Positions 37,589 through 46,262 of a stretch of 64,000 nt of DNA are shown here, piece after piece. The DNA is taken from positions 235,564-299,563 of the forward strand of contig NZ_JNAL01000018.1 of NCBI RefSeq assembly GCF_000759955.1, read 5' to 3'. The position numbers and the translations under genes were made by a program. This DNA comes from Prochlorococcus marinus str. MIT 9201. GTDB taxonomy: Bacteria; Cyanobacteriota; Cyanobacteriia; PCC-6307; Cyanobiaceae. The stretch's first letter is position 1. Every line of letters begins with the position of its first letter. The notes below the pieces were generated by a model that saw nothing but the letters and a program-made list of their open reading frames with translations, did no database searches and was not told the origin of the DNA.

Positions 37589-38197
37589 TTAATTTAATAT
37601 ATCTATATTTTGTTCAAAATAAGGATTACAACTATTCTTTGATATCCCTAAAGACCATCCAATAAATGAAGAAATAAATATTGTGACGATTAACGGCAAA
37701 ATGGCTTGTTGAGTATTTTCAAGGCTAAACCATTCCCTCCAGCTACTAAAAAATCTTTCTCTTTGAAATTTTCTTTTTTCATTTTTTAATAATCTTGCTT
37801 TTTTAGCAAAAGATTTTGTTACCCACTTTTCGAAAGGAATCTTTTTTATAATCGCCATTTTTCTCTCCACTTCTAATAACTGTCCGGCACTAAGAAAAGG
37901 GTGAAATGTACTTATCAATTCAAGAGTTTTTAAAAACATCTCAACTGTTGCATCTTTTATAAGCTTTTGTTCATGACTTAAATCAGCCCAATCTATTTCC
38001 GGATAAAAACGGTTCCTATTTGGTGAAATTTGATCCTCTGACATTTGACCAGGTTCTCTGAGCCATCTATTAGTATTTTCATCAAATCTCCGCCAATATA
38101 AAAAAGGATTAATAAAAATTGTCTTGCCAGATACTTTGACTACATCTTGTTGAAGATGATTAGTTATCTTTCCTTCAAAATTTTTCGATTTTATCAA
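37589..38197 (-). CDS. Unknown protein with C-terminal membrane helix
   Basis: A 202-residue protein I do not recognise. The N-terminal ~150 residues are soluble and rich in Trp, Arg and Phe (FINPFLYWRRFDENTNRWLREPG), with a basic helix (KSFAKKARLLKNEKRKFQRERFFSSW). Residues ~165-185 form one membrane helix (AILPLIVTIFISSFIGWSLG), and the last ~20 residues are polar. It would be anchored with the basic domain on the cytoplasmic side. It is on the same strand as PBP2, 108 bases upstream of the small ORF. Confidence 0.75.
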   Translation of the reverse strand: MIKSKNFEGKITNHLQQDVVKVSGKTIFINPFLYWRRFDENTNRWLREPGQMSEDQISPNRNRFYPEIDWADLSHEQKLIKDATVEMFLKTLELISTFHPFLSAGQLLEVERKMAIIKKIPFEKWVTKSFAKKARLLKNEKRKFQRERFFSSWREWFSLENTQQAILPLIVTIFISSFIGWSLGISKNSCNPYFEQNIDILN

Positions 38198-38276
38198 AAG
38201 TCTAAATTAATAATCTAATTAAAGATTATCTTTTATTCAATATTTTTCCAGAAATATGAGAATTATCCTATGAATA

Positions 38277-38990
38277 TTAAGTTATCGATAACTGCCAACG
38301 CTTCTTTAAATAATTACAGTATTCACAATTTAAAGATGGTTTTGGAAAAACATCCGAACGTAATAAATTGACCGCATCGATTATCTTATTTTCTACCCAT
38401 GAAGTAGAACAATCTAATTTAATAAGATGTGCATCAAATTTTAATTGGTTATTAAATAACTCTTCATTTTTTTTTCCATTGAAATATAAAAGATAAGCTT
38501 CTTTAGCTACTTGAAAACCATTTTTTCTAAATAACCACTGATACATTTCCAATTGTCTCTTATAAGCTTTTGCATATTCATATTTATTAAAAGTCTCAGA
38601 CCAATCAAAATTATTTCTAGAAGTTGCTTTTACATCAATAATAATAAGATCACCATTTTTTTTCTGCCAAATATCATCCACAGCTCCACCAAAATCATAG
38701 TTGTATTCAATTGACGTATATCTTATTCCTTGAAAATTACTTCTCCAACGTTCTAAATCTTTGTGTTTAAAAGGCACAGCATCAATACCATATTTAATAA
38801 AGAGAGGATGCGGCTCCTGAATTTTCCTGTAATAATCAAATTCATTTTTACACAAATTATCTACAGCGATATTTAGAGTAAAAGGTAATGATGGTGGTTT
38901 TATTTTATATTTTTGATCAAGTACACAACATCTTGGACAACTAAGATATTTCTCAACAGTCGATCTACTTAATTTTATAATTTTGCTCAT
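38277..38990 (-). CDS. PD-(D/E)XK nuclease superfamily protein (RecB/Cas4-like fold)
   Basis: A 237-residue protein with the nuclease core GGAVDDIWQKKNGDLIIIDVKAT: Asp105 or Asp106 and the pair Asp119-x-Lys121 form the PD-(D/E)XK site. Cysteines near both ends, CPRCC (18-22) and CEYC close to the C-terminus, could hold a zinc or iron-sulfur cluster, as N- and C-terminal cysteines do in Cas4 and AddB nucleases. No cas genes or helicase domain are nearby, so it is a stand-alone nuclease of unknown role, probably in DNA repair. Confidence 0.85.
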   Translation of the reverse strand: MSKIIKLSRSTVEKYLSCPRCCVLDQKYKIKPPSLPFTLNIAVDNLCKNEFDYYRKIQEPHPLFIKYGIDAVPFKHKDLERWRSNFQGIRYTSIEYNYDFGGAVDDIWQKKNGDLIIIDVKATSRNNFDWSETFNKYEYAKAYKRQLEMYQWLFRKNGFQVAKEAYLLYFNGKKNEELFNNQLKFDAHLIKLDCSTSWVENKIIDAVNLLRSDVFPKPSLNCEYCNYLKKRWQLSIT

Positions 38991-39064
38991 TACAATTAAT
39001 ACCTCATTTAAAAATATTTCTTAAATAAAATAAAAAGATTAAATTTTTTGGAAAATTTGTTAAC

Positions 39065-39178
39065 TTACTCCCATTCAATGGCCCCTCCCAATTTTGACGC
39101 TTCACAGTCATTGATATCATTGACTTCTTTGAAGTGATAAATCCTGTGACAAACCCGTGACAAACCTATTAGTTCCAT
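39065..39178 (-). pseudogene. Degenerate second copy of the guaA 3' end (possible attachment-site scar)
   Basis: Downstream of guaA a 37-codon frame ends GGAIEWE-stop, nearly the same as the GuaA ending GTIEWE-stop. The DNA TTACTCCCATTCAATGG (39065-39081) matches TCACTCCCACTCAATAG (39205-39221) at 14 of 17 bases, in the same direction and 140 bases apart. Between them lies a short direct repeat GTGACAAACC x2 (about 39146-39166). The guaA 3' end is a known target of site-specific integrases, so this may be the remnant of an old att site or of a lost element. No integrase remains. It could also be chance or a truncated gene end. Confidence 0.45.
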
Positions 39179-39204
39179 TTTTGATAAAAAAAGGCAATTT
39201 TCCG

Positions 39205-40791
39205 TCACTCCCACTCAATAGTTCCAGGAGGTTTACTTGTAATATCATAAACAACTCTATTGACTGAAATTACTTCGTTTACGATTCTATTTGCAATCCT
39301 CTCCAAAATCTGAAAAGGAATTTTTGACCAATCGGCTGTCATACCATCTTCACTAGATACACAACGTAAAACTATTGGCCATGCATATGTCCGTTTATCA
39401 CCCATAACTCCTACAGTTTTTACAGGTAACAATACTGCGAAAGCTTGCCAAATTTCATTGTAAAGACCTGCTTTTTTAATTTCGTCTCGTACTATCCAGT
39501 CTGCATCTCTTAAACAATCAAGTTTTTCATTATTCACCTCTCCTAAAATTCTTATAGCTAATCCTGGCCCTGGGAATGGATGCCTTTTTATAATTTCATC
39601 CGGCAAACCTAAAGCACCACCGACCTTTCGGACTTCATCCTTAAAAAGCTTTCTTAATGGCTCAACTAATTTAAATTGTAAATCTTTTGGCAATCCACCC
39701 ACATTATGATGACTTTTTATTTTTACAGCTATTCTTTCACCAGTTTTAGGATCGATATTAGTCCCAGCACTTTCAATCACATCAGGATAGAGGGTACCTT
39801 GAGCTAAATACTGAAAAGGTCCCAATCTATTGCTTTCTTCTTCAAATACTCTAATAAATTCTTCACCAATAATTTTCCTTTTTTGTTCTGGATCAGTAAT
39901 CCCTTTTAATTTGGAAATAAACCTTTCCCTTGCATTAATATATTCAACTTTTATGTGAAATTTCTTATCAAAAAAATTCATTAAAAATTCTGGTTCACCT
40001 TTTCTCATAAAACCTTGGTCTATAAACATGCATGTGAGCTGATTTCCAATTGCTTTATTGAGAAGAAAAGCAAGAGTTGAGGAATCAACTCCTCCTGACA
40101 AGGCAAGCAAAACTTTTTTATTGCCAACTTGTTCTCTTATCCTGGGAATAGTTTCATCTATATAGGTTTCCGTTGTCCAATCAGCGGCACAACAAGAAAT
40201 TTTATGGACGAAATTTTTAATTACCGTCATCCCGTACTCTGAATGGATAACTTCAGGATGAAATTGCACGCCAAATAATTTCTTTAAATCATTTGAAATT
40301 GCTGCATGGAGTGTATTCTCTGTATGAGCAATTTTATTAAATCCATCAGGCAAAAAATTAATAGAATCGCCATGACTCATCCACATTATAGATTTATCTT
40401 CTACATCAAAAAATAGGTCAGATTCTTTGTCTATATTTATTGGTGCTCTACCATATTCAGCTTTTTTAGTTGCTGAAATAACAGATCCTCCAAGTTCTTT
40501 GACCATTAATTGCATTCCATAGCATATGCCAAGAATAGGAATTCCTAAATTAAAAATTTTTTTATCACATTTAGGGGCATTTTGCTCATATACAGAATTT
40601 GGGCCTCCACTCAAAATGATCCCCTTAGGATTAATATTATTAATTTCCTCAATTGAAATGCAATTACTTACTACAAGAGAAAAAACATTAGTTTCTCTAA
40701 TTCTCCTTGCAATCAATTCAGAATATTGAGATCCAAAATCTAAAATTAATATTGAAGGATCTCGTTCTTTTTTTAAAGATGTTTGACTCAT
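39205..40791 (-). CDS. guaA: GMP synthase (glutamine-hydrolysing)
   Basis: A complete 528-residue enzyme. The N-terminal class I glutamine amidotransferase has its nucleophile Cys90 in GICYGMQ and the later FHPEV (His and Glu); the ATP pyrophosphatase domain has the P-loop ALSGGVDSS near residue 232; the C-terminal dimerisation domain ends KPPGTIEWE. It converts XMP to GMP using glutamine and ATP. The gene is intact even though its last codons are duplicated just downstream. Confidence 0.98.
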   Translation of the reverse strand: MSQTSLKKERDPSILILDFGSQYSELIARRIRETNVFSLVVSNCISIEEINNINPKGIILSGGPNSVYEQNAPKCDKKIFNLGIPILGICYGMQLMVKELGGSVISATKKAEYGRAPINIDKESDLFFDVEDKSIMWMSHGDSINFLPDGFNKIAHTENTLHAAISNDLKKLFGVQFHPEVIHSEYGMTVIKNFVHKISCCAADWTTETYIDETIPRIREQVGNKKVLLALSGGVDSSTLAFLLNKAIGNQLTCMFIDQGFMRKGEPEFLMNFFDKKFHIKVEYINARERFISKLKGITDPEQKRKIIGEEFIRVFEEESNRLGPFQYLAQGTLYPDVIESAGTNIDPKTGERIAVKIKSHHNVGGLPKDLQFKLVEPLRKLFKDEVRKVGGALGLPDEIIKRHPFPGPGLAIRILGEVNNEKLDCLRDADWIVRDEIKKAGLYNEIWQAFAVLLPVKTVGVMGDKRTYAWPIVLRCVSSEDGMTADWSKIPFQILERIANRIVNEVISVNRVVYDITSKPPGTIEWE

Positions 40792-40845
40792 GTATAAAAG
40801 TTAACTCAATTTATTTACAAAAGCATAATGAATCATAAATTAATC

Positions 40846-41982
40846 TCATTGAAAATAAGAAATATACTTATTACCATAACTTCCAGCCCATCTTATTTTC
40901 CTTTTTCTATCAAAAATGATTGATGCGATTTCCATATCAGTTTTTACATACCTATTTACATAATTAAAAGAACGTTTTTCGATCGTATTTGATAAATTCT
41001 TGAATAGTTTATCAGCTGTAAATTTATTAAATCCTTCAAGAAGTAGCAATGCATTTTCAAGATTATCTAACTTAGATAATTTAACTATTATTTCAGATGG
41101 AACTCTTTCTTGAACAGCTAAATAAACAAGAATCTCAATTCTTCCGTCAGCCAAATGATTATGTGTATGAAAAATACCTCCTGCTAATTTAATTAGTTTC
41201 CCATGATATCCAAAAAGAATTACAGTTTTAACTTTTTTTATTGCAGCATCAACTAATAATGGTCCTATCCAATTTCCAACTTTGATAATTGGCAAATTTA
41301 TATTATGAGTTTTAGCCAAATTTAACCCATTTTCGCCAATAACAAAAACAACTTCTCCTTTAAAATCATTTTGAATTAACTTTGCTAGTTTATTTCTAGC
41401 CTCTTCTAATTGATCAGGCGAAGCACTCGAATAAGTATCAGCAGAAGTACCAATAATAGATAATCCATCAACAATACCAAATGACTTATTACTAGTTCTC
41501 TCAGCTAAAAACACCCCATTTGGGAAAATAATTTCTAATTTCAAATTAAAGCCCTCAGGAATAATATCCAATAAATTTTCATATATAACTTCTTTTGCAA
41601 AATTAGAAATGCATATCTCTGATGTATCTTCTTTTATACCTACACCATATCCAGCAATAATATTTATTGGATTTTTTGAAACAGGATTATCAAAAGAAAT
41701 TTTTTCTAAAGAGGCTATTGTCCATATTTCTAAGTTTTGCGTAATATCAAGATCTAACCCAGACTTTGCAAAGGTAATCCCTAATGCATGCGAGTCATCT
41801 TTAAATAAACCAACAGAATGAATCTCGATTTTAATTTCTTTTTTTTCGTTATGAATTTTTATTAGTTCATAATTCTCAAATGGTAACCCTACTAGTTTTT
41901 TTAATGCTGACCTAGCAGCTCCAGCAACCCACAAAGGTAAAGAAAATCCTTTTTTCAAATCAAGTAATTGAAAAATATACAA
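40846..41982 (-). CDS. cbiD: Cobalt-precorrin-5B C1-methyltransferase
   Basis: A 378-residue CbiD. The blocks DGLSIIGTSADTYSSAS, VGNWIGPLLVDAA and FGYHGKLIKLAGGIFHTHNHLADGR are the family's core motifs. CbiD methylates C1 and expels C20 as acetaldehyde in the anaerobic corrin pathway, which Prochlorococcus uses to make pseudocobalamin. The N-terminal GxTTGxCA motif of most CbiD proteins is replaced by GFSLPLWVAGAARSA. The start (TTG at 41982) is uncertain; the gene stands alone, not in a cob cluster. It is divergent from the aminotransferase gene, 36 bases between starts. Confidence 0.93.
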   Translation of the reverse strand: MYIFQLLDLKKGFSLPLWVAGAARSALKKLVGLPFENYELIKIHNEKKEIKIEIHSVGLFKDDSHALGITFAKSGLDLDITQNLEIWTIASLEKISFDNPVSKNPINIIAGYGVGIKEDTSEICISNFAKEVIYENLLDIIPEGFNLKLEIIFPNGVFLAERTSNKSFGIVDGLSIIGTSADTYSSASPDQLEEARNKLAKLIQNDFKGEVVFVIGENGLNLAKTHNINLPIIKVGNWIGPLLVDAAIKKVKTVILFGYHGKLIKLAGGIFHTHNHLADGRIEILVYLAVQERVPSEIIVKLSKLDNLENALLLLEGFNKFTADKLFKNLSNTIEKRSFNYVNRYVKTDMEIASIIFDRKRKIRWAGSYGNKYISYFQ

Positions 41983-42018
41983 TGAGAACTAATCTAAGAA
42001 TGACCTATTTACTAAAAA

Positions 42019-43176
42019 GTGGCCATACAACAAAAATTATCATTGATGATTCCTGGACCTACACCAGTTCCAGAAAAAGTTTTACAAGCATTAGGTAGAC
42101 ATCCAATAGGTCATCGCACTAAAGAATTTCAAGAACTCGTTGAGAGTACTACTAAGAATTTACAATGGCTTCATCAAACTCAAAATGATGTTCTAACAAT
42201 TACTGGAAGTGGTACTGCTGCAATGGAAGCTGGAATAGTCAGTACTTTAAGTAGAGGTGATAAAGTCATTTGTGGAGAAAATGGAAAATTTGGTGAAAGA
42301 TGGGTAAAAGTTGCTAAGGAATTTGGATTAGAAGTAATAGAAATTCATTCCGAATGGGGTACTCCACTCAATCCAGAAGAATTCAAAAAAATATTAGAAG
42401 AAGATAAAAAAAAAGAAATTAAAGCAGTTATTTTAACTCACTCTGAAACCTCAACAGGTGTAATTAATGATCTAAAAACTATAAGCTCATATATTCGTAA
42501 GCACAACATAGCATTATCTATTATTGACTGCGTAACAAGTCTTGGAGCTTGCAATGTTCCAGTAGATGAATGGCAATTAGATATTGTTGCTTCAGGATCA
42601 CAAAAAGGATATATGATCCCGCCAGGCCTTAGTTTTATAGCAATTAGCCAAAAAGCATGGAAAGCCGCAGAAAAATCTAATTTACCTAAATTTTATTTAA
42701 ATTTAAAATCATACAAAAAAAGTCTTTTAAGTAATAGTAATCCATATACTCCAGCAGTGAATTTAGTTTTTGCTTTGGATGAAGCTTTAAAAATGATGCG
42801 AGAAGAAGGACTAGAAAATATTTTCCTCAGACATAATAAACATAAGTTAGCCATGAGCCAAGCTGTAAAAGCTTTAAATCTAAAATTATTTGCTGATGAA
42901 AAATTTTTAAGTCCTTCAATTACTGCAATTAATACTGAGACAATGGATGCTGAAGAATTTAGAAAAACAATAAAAAATAATTTTGATATCCTGCTTGCAG
43001 GTGGTCAAGATCACTTAAAAGGAAAGATATTTAGAGTCGGACATTTAGGATATGTTAACGATAGAGATATCATTACAGTGATTTCTGCTATTAGTAAAAC
43101 ACTTCTTGATTTAGGGAAAATAACAACTAAAGAGGCTGGAGAAGCTTTGTTAGTGGCATCAAAAAATCTTAAATAA
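42019..43176 (+). CDS. Class V aminotransferase (alanine/serine-glyoxylate type)
   Basis: A 385-residue PLP enzyme starting GTG-GCC. The LMIPGPTPVPEKVLQALGRHPIGHR opening and SGSQKGYMIPPG with the PLP lysine Lys196 are typical of the alanine-glyoxylate / serine-pyruvate / serine-glyoxylate aminotransferases. Cyanobacterial members were long labelled the small subunit of soluble hydrogenase, a name with no support from the sequence. A role in photorespiratory glyoxylate or serine metabolism fits best. It is divergent from cbiD. Confidence 0.92.
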   Translation: MAIQQKLSLMIPGPTPVPEKVLQALGRHPIGHRTKEFQELVESTTKNLQWLHQTQNDVLTITGSGTAAMEAGIVSTLSRGDKVICGENGKFGERWVKVAKEFGLEVIEIHSEWGTPLNPEEFKKILEEDKKKEIKAVILTHSETSTGVINDLKTISSYIRKHNIALSIIDCVTSLGACNVPVDEWQLDIVASGSQKGYMIPPGLSFIAISQKAWKAAEKSNLPKFYLNLKSYKKSLLSNSNPYTPAVNLVFALDEALKMMREEGLENIFLRHNKHKLAMSQAVKALNLKLFADEKFLSPSITAINTETMDAEEFRKTIKNNFDILLAGGQDHLKGKIFRVGHLGYVNDRDIITVISAISKTLLDLGKITTKEAGEALLVASKNLK

Positions 43177-43183
43177 AATTCAA

Positions 43184-43381
43184 TTAAGTTCCTGGCTCTT
43201 CAATATTTCCACCTAATTCTACAATTTTCTTTCTAAGAATGATTGATTTTTTTTCATCTCCTCTTGTTTGAGCTATTGCTAAAGCAAACTCTAATTTTTC
43301 GAGTTGGTGTCCACCCTCAAAAAAAGATAATTTTTTCTTTATACGATTTTTATTAGCTTTGTATGAAATTTGTGAAGACAT
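43184..43381 (-). CDS. 65-residue basic protein, unknown
   Basis: A short basic protein (MSSQISYKANKNRIKKKLSF...) with one predicted helix-turn-helix-like pair of amphipathic helices (QLEKLEFALAIAQTRGDEKKSIILRKKIVELGG). I do not recognise it. The helical pattern with AQTRGDEKKSI suggests a small tetratricopeptide-like or RNA/protein-binding helix pair. It is convergent with the aminotransferase gene (7 bases apart) and looks like a real gene by codon use. Confidence 0.7.
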   Translation of the reverse strand: MSSQISYKANKNRIKKKLSFFEGGHQLEKLEFALAIAQTRGDEKKSIILRKKIVELGGNIEEPGT

Positions 43382-43513
43382 AAGAATTCATCTTTTATTA
43401 ACATTATGCCAATAAAAGTAGACATTATGAGAGAAAAACAAAAATATAATTTGAATGTAAACCCAAGCGAAAAAAATTTTTTCTAATATTATGTCCAAAC
43501 ATCTTCTAAATTC

Positions 43514-44026
43514 ATGCCAAACATAAATCTAATCTATTATCTAATTGCGGGCGGAATTTTCGGCGCTCTAGCCCTAAAAACGGGTATTCCTGCAGCTCCT
43601 CTTGCAGGGGCTTTAATAGGTACCAGTATCCTAAGCATCACTGGCAAAGTCGATGTAGCAAATTGGCCAAGTGGCACAAGAACAATATTAGAAATAGGAA
43701 TAGGAACAGTCATTGGTACATCATTAACTAAGGACTCATTAGTTGATCTTCAAAGTCTATGGAGACCTGCTATTTTGATAACTTTTACTTTAGTTATTAC
43801 AGGCTTAGCAATTGGATTATGGACGAGTAGATTACTAAATATAGATGTGATTACAACAATTCTAGGAGCTGCACCAGGAGGCATAAGCGGCATGAGTCTT
43901 GTAGGTTCAGAATATGGAGTGGGAGCTGCAGTTGCAACACTTCACGCAGTAAGATTGATTACCGTGCTTCTGATTCTTCCTTTAGTAGTTAAGTGCTTGA
44001 ATTTATTTGGCATAATTAAATCTTAA
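43514..44026 (+). CDS. AbrB-like (COG3180-type) membrane protein, single repeat
   Basis: A 170-residue, very hydrophobic protein with about five helices. GALALKTGIPAAPLAGALIG and LGAAPGGISGMSLVGSEYG are the hallmark motifs of the AbrB duplication family (PF05145; ammonia-monooxygenase-related label in older annotations, unrelated to the AbrB DNA-binding regulator). Most family members have two copies of the domain (~350 residues); this has one, so it probably dimerises. Function unknown; transport or regulation of membrane processes is possible. Confidence 0.87.
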   Translation: MPNINLIYYLIAGGIFGALALKTGIPAAPLAGALIGTSILSITGKVDVANWPSGTRTILEIGIGTVIGTSLTKDSLVDLQSLWRPAILITFTLVITGLAIGLWTSRLLNIDVITTILGAAPGGISGMSLVGSEYGVGAAVATLHAVRLITVLLILPLVVKCLNLFGIIKS

Positions 44027-44082
44027 ATTTCTATAGACATATTCTCAAAAAAAGATATTTTTAAATAGGGTATGTAAGTTTA

Positions 44083-44535
44083 ATGCAACGATCAAAGAAG
44101 AAAAAACTAATATGTTTAGCTTTGGGAATATTTGCTCCTTTTACTCTTACTACATACAAAGTAAAAGCAAGTTCATTTGGAGCTGAAATTTTTTGTACCA
44201 TGAGAGATGGCGGAAATGACCATGAAAGCAGCTGGGATGCAGCATATTCGTATATAAAAAAACAAAAAGGGGGGTGGTTCAAAGTTTCGCCAAAAAATGC
44301 AGCAGCTCAAATAACTGAAACAGTTATAAGAGAAAAAGAAAAATTTAGTTATTGCATTGAATATTTAGATAATCTTCACCCAAATAGAAAACTATTAAGA
44401 GATTTAGAAAGAGAAGAAGAAAGAAAAGAAAAAGAAGCTAAAGATAGAGAAAACAAAAGAAAAAGATTGGAAAAAGAATTGGAGGAAACAAATGATGAAT
44501 TTAGTGAAGATACCTTTGAAAGATATAGTTATTGA
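44083..44535 (+). CDS. Exported protein with charged C-terminal tail, unknown
   Basis: A 150-residue protein with a signal peptide (MQRSKKKKLICLALGIFAPF..., cleavage probably after KVKAS, near residue 29). The mature part has a short globular domain (EIFCTMRDGGNDHESSWDAAYSYIKK) with two cysteines that could form a disulfide, and a C-terminal tail of about 45 residues almost all E, K and R (for example REEERKEKEAKDRENKRKR), likely a single helix. I do not assign a function. It probably lies in the periplasm or thylakoid lumen. About 160 bases after it hold no gene that I can see. Confidence 0.78.
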   Translation: MQRSKKKKLICLALGIFAPFTLTTYKVKASSFGAEIFCTMRDGGNDHESSWDAAYSYIKKQKGGWFKVSPKNAAAQITETVIREKEKFSYCIEYLDNLHPNRKLLRDLEREEERKEKEAKDRENKRKRLEKELEETNDEFSEDTFERYSY

Positions 44536-44699
44536 TTAAGTTTTAAAAAAGTAAAATTTTTAAAAAAGATTTTAGTAAATTCTTTTGGTATCCACCAATA
44601 CTAAATTATATTTTTAGGACTAATTATGACTAAAAAATAAAAAATCAATATTGACTTTTGATATATTCAAGCCATTATTTATTTAATTAAATAGTCTGA

Positions 44700-45101
44700 A
44701 TGCATATTAGTGATGCGGTTTTTTTAGAGGATTTATGTCCTAAGTTCAGATTTAGACAATGGCGAAAGTCAATACATAGATTTACCGGAAAAAGTTGCAT
44801 ATATTGCGGGAAACCATCTGAATCTATTGATCATGTATTACCCCGAAGCCAAGGCGGCTTAAGTACAACAGAAAATTGCGTACCTGCTTGTCTTTCTTGT
44901 AATGGAGATAAATCAGATGAAAATGCTTTGTATTGGTATAGAAAGCAAAAATTTTATGATCCAAGAAGAGCAATGGCAATAAGAGCTTGGTTAGAGGGAG
45001 ATTTAAGATTAGCTTTAAGGTTATTGCAATGGGCTAATCCTAATTTTAAGGTAACTAAGAAAAATTATGAAGAAGATGAATCAGAATATAAAGCAGCTTA
45101 A
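44700..45101 (+). CDS. HNH endonuclease family protein
   Basis: A 133-residue protein with a complete HNH core: zinc cysteines Cys33/Cys36 (CIYCG) and Cys64/Cys67 (CLSCN), the catalytic His45 in SIDHVLPRSQGG and Asn59 in TTENC. After the core a conserved-looking RRAMAIRAWLEGDLRLALRLLQW helix follows. It has no intron or intein around it and no restriction partner, so it is a stand-alone HNH protein like those kept in most cyanobacteria, perhaps for repair. A homing origin cannot be excluded. Confidence 0.9.
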   Translation: MHISDAVFLEDLCPKFRFRQWRKSIHRFTGKSCIYCGKPSESIDHVLPRSQGGLSTTENCVPACLSCNGDKSDENALYWYRKQKFYDPRRAMAIRAWLEGDLRLALRLLQWANPNFKVTKKNYEEDESEYKAA

Positions 45102-45332
45102 CTACCAAACATTACATATTTTCCTGGAATTGTGAATCTCACATATATTTCCCAATTCTCTTGGCGATTCTGGGAATATTAAAATTATCGAAAATGAAAA
45201 GAAAAGTACAAATAATTTTTGATAGAATTTAAAATTAATTAAACTGGATTCTTTTTCTGTTAGACAACTATAACTTTTGCTAATGCAAAAAGTTTTTGAT
45301 TTTAAACCAGGCTTAAGAACTGTCTTCATCAT
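45102..45332 (-). CDS. Possible 76-residue secreted or membrane peptide, unknown
   Basis: The gap 45102-45364 holds one candidate on the minus strand. Its 76 codons include a hydrophobic helix (FVLFFSFSIILIF) and a tail with two cysteines (GNICEIHNSRKIC), which would fit a small exported or anchored peptide. The ATG pair at its start is followed by a basic segment. Support is only from the composition; it could be a chance frame antisense to the downstream promoter region. Confidence 0.3.
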   Translation of the reverse strand: MMKTVLKPGLKSKTFCISKSYSCLTEKESSLINFKFYQKLFVLFFSFSIILIFPESPRELGNICEIHNSRKICNVW

Positions 45333-45364
45333 TTATTAATACATATGTACTACTATAGCGACAC

Positions 45365-46243
45365 ATGAAGAATCACACAAGTTCACTTAATAGTAAAAGT
45401 AAATTTTTAATCTTGGGATGTGGTTTCAGTGGTAATTTCTTTGCAAAAAAGATAAGAGAATTAGGTTATACCGCTTTGACAAGTTCTAGATCTGATAAAA
45501 AAGATCCTCATAGTTTCGTATTCAATAGTGAAAACGGCATAGTTCCTAATAAAAAAATTTTTGATGGAGTCACGCATATTCTTAGTTGCATACCCCCCGA
45601 CAAAAATGGAAATGACCCAGTATTAAAATGTCTTAAAAATCAGCTAAAAAGTTTATCCCTTGAATGGGTTGGCTATTTATCTACAACAGGAGTTTATGGG
45701 AACACCAAGGGTAATTGGGTTTCTGAAATTGACGAACCAAACCCTTTTCAAAAAAGAAGTCATAAGAGGTTAAACTGTGAAAAAGAATGGATCGAATCTG
45801 GTTTACCGGTACAAATTTTTAGGTTACCGGGTATTTATGGACCTGGACGATCCACTTTTGAAGCAATAGAGAATAAAAAAATTCGTGTTATATCAAAAAA
45901 AAATCAAGTATTTTCAAGAATTCATGTAGCTGATATTACAAATGCAATTATATATCTATTACAAAATAAAAATTCCTTAAAGTTTTACCAAATTATTAAT
46001 ATTGCAGATGATGAACCCTGTTCTCAGCTAGAAGTTATTCAATATTGCTACGACTTACTTGGCTTAGCAATGCCAAAGCCAATATTATTTGATGATGCAA
46101 AAGAAGAATTATCACCCATAGCTCAATCTTTTTGGATGGAAAATAGAAGAGTTTCGAATAAACTTTTATGCGAAACACTCGGATATAAATTAATTTATAA
46201 GAACTATAAAAAAGGCTTAAAAAATTGCTATCTAAATAATTAA
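45365..46243 (+). CDS. NAD-dependent epimerase/dehydratase (extended SDR) family
   Basis: A 292-residue protein with the Rossmann start FLILGCGFSGNFFAKKIRELG, the catalytic stretch ending in VYGNTKGNWVSE (a YxxxK-type Tyr is not clear here), RLPGIYGPGRSTF and a RIHVADITNAI block. It is of the short WcaG/YeeZ-like type that works on sugar nucleotides or other small substrates; I cannot name the substrate. The first residues before GCGFSG could be trimmed by a later start. It precedes pdxA by 19 bases. Confidence 0.85.
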   Translation: MKNHTSSLNSKSKFLILGCGFSGNFFAKKIRELGYTALTSSRSDKKDPHSFVFNSENGIVPNKKIFDGVTHILSCIPPDKNGNDPVLKCLKNQLKSLSLEWVGYLSTTGVYGNTKGNWVSEIDEPNPFQKRSHKRLNCEKEWIESGLPVQIFRLPGIYGPGRSTFEAIENKKIRVISKKNQVFSRIHVADITNAIIYLLQNKNSLKFYQIINIADDEPCSQLEVIQYCYDLLGLAMPKPILFDDAKEELSPIAQSFWMENRRVSNKLLCETLGYKLIYKNYKKGLKNCYLNN

Positions 46244-46262
46244 AGAAAATTAAAAATTTTTT

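Noticed and set aside
42019..43176. Reading the class V aminotransferase as a soluble hydrogenase subunit
   Set aside because: Legacy name; the sequence is a PLP aminotransferase with no hydrogenase features.
44700..45101. HNH protein as part of a homing element
   Set aside because: No intron, intein or interrupted gene around it.
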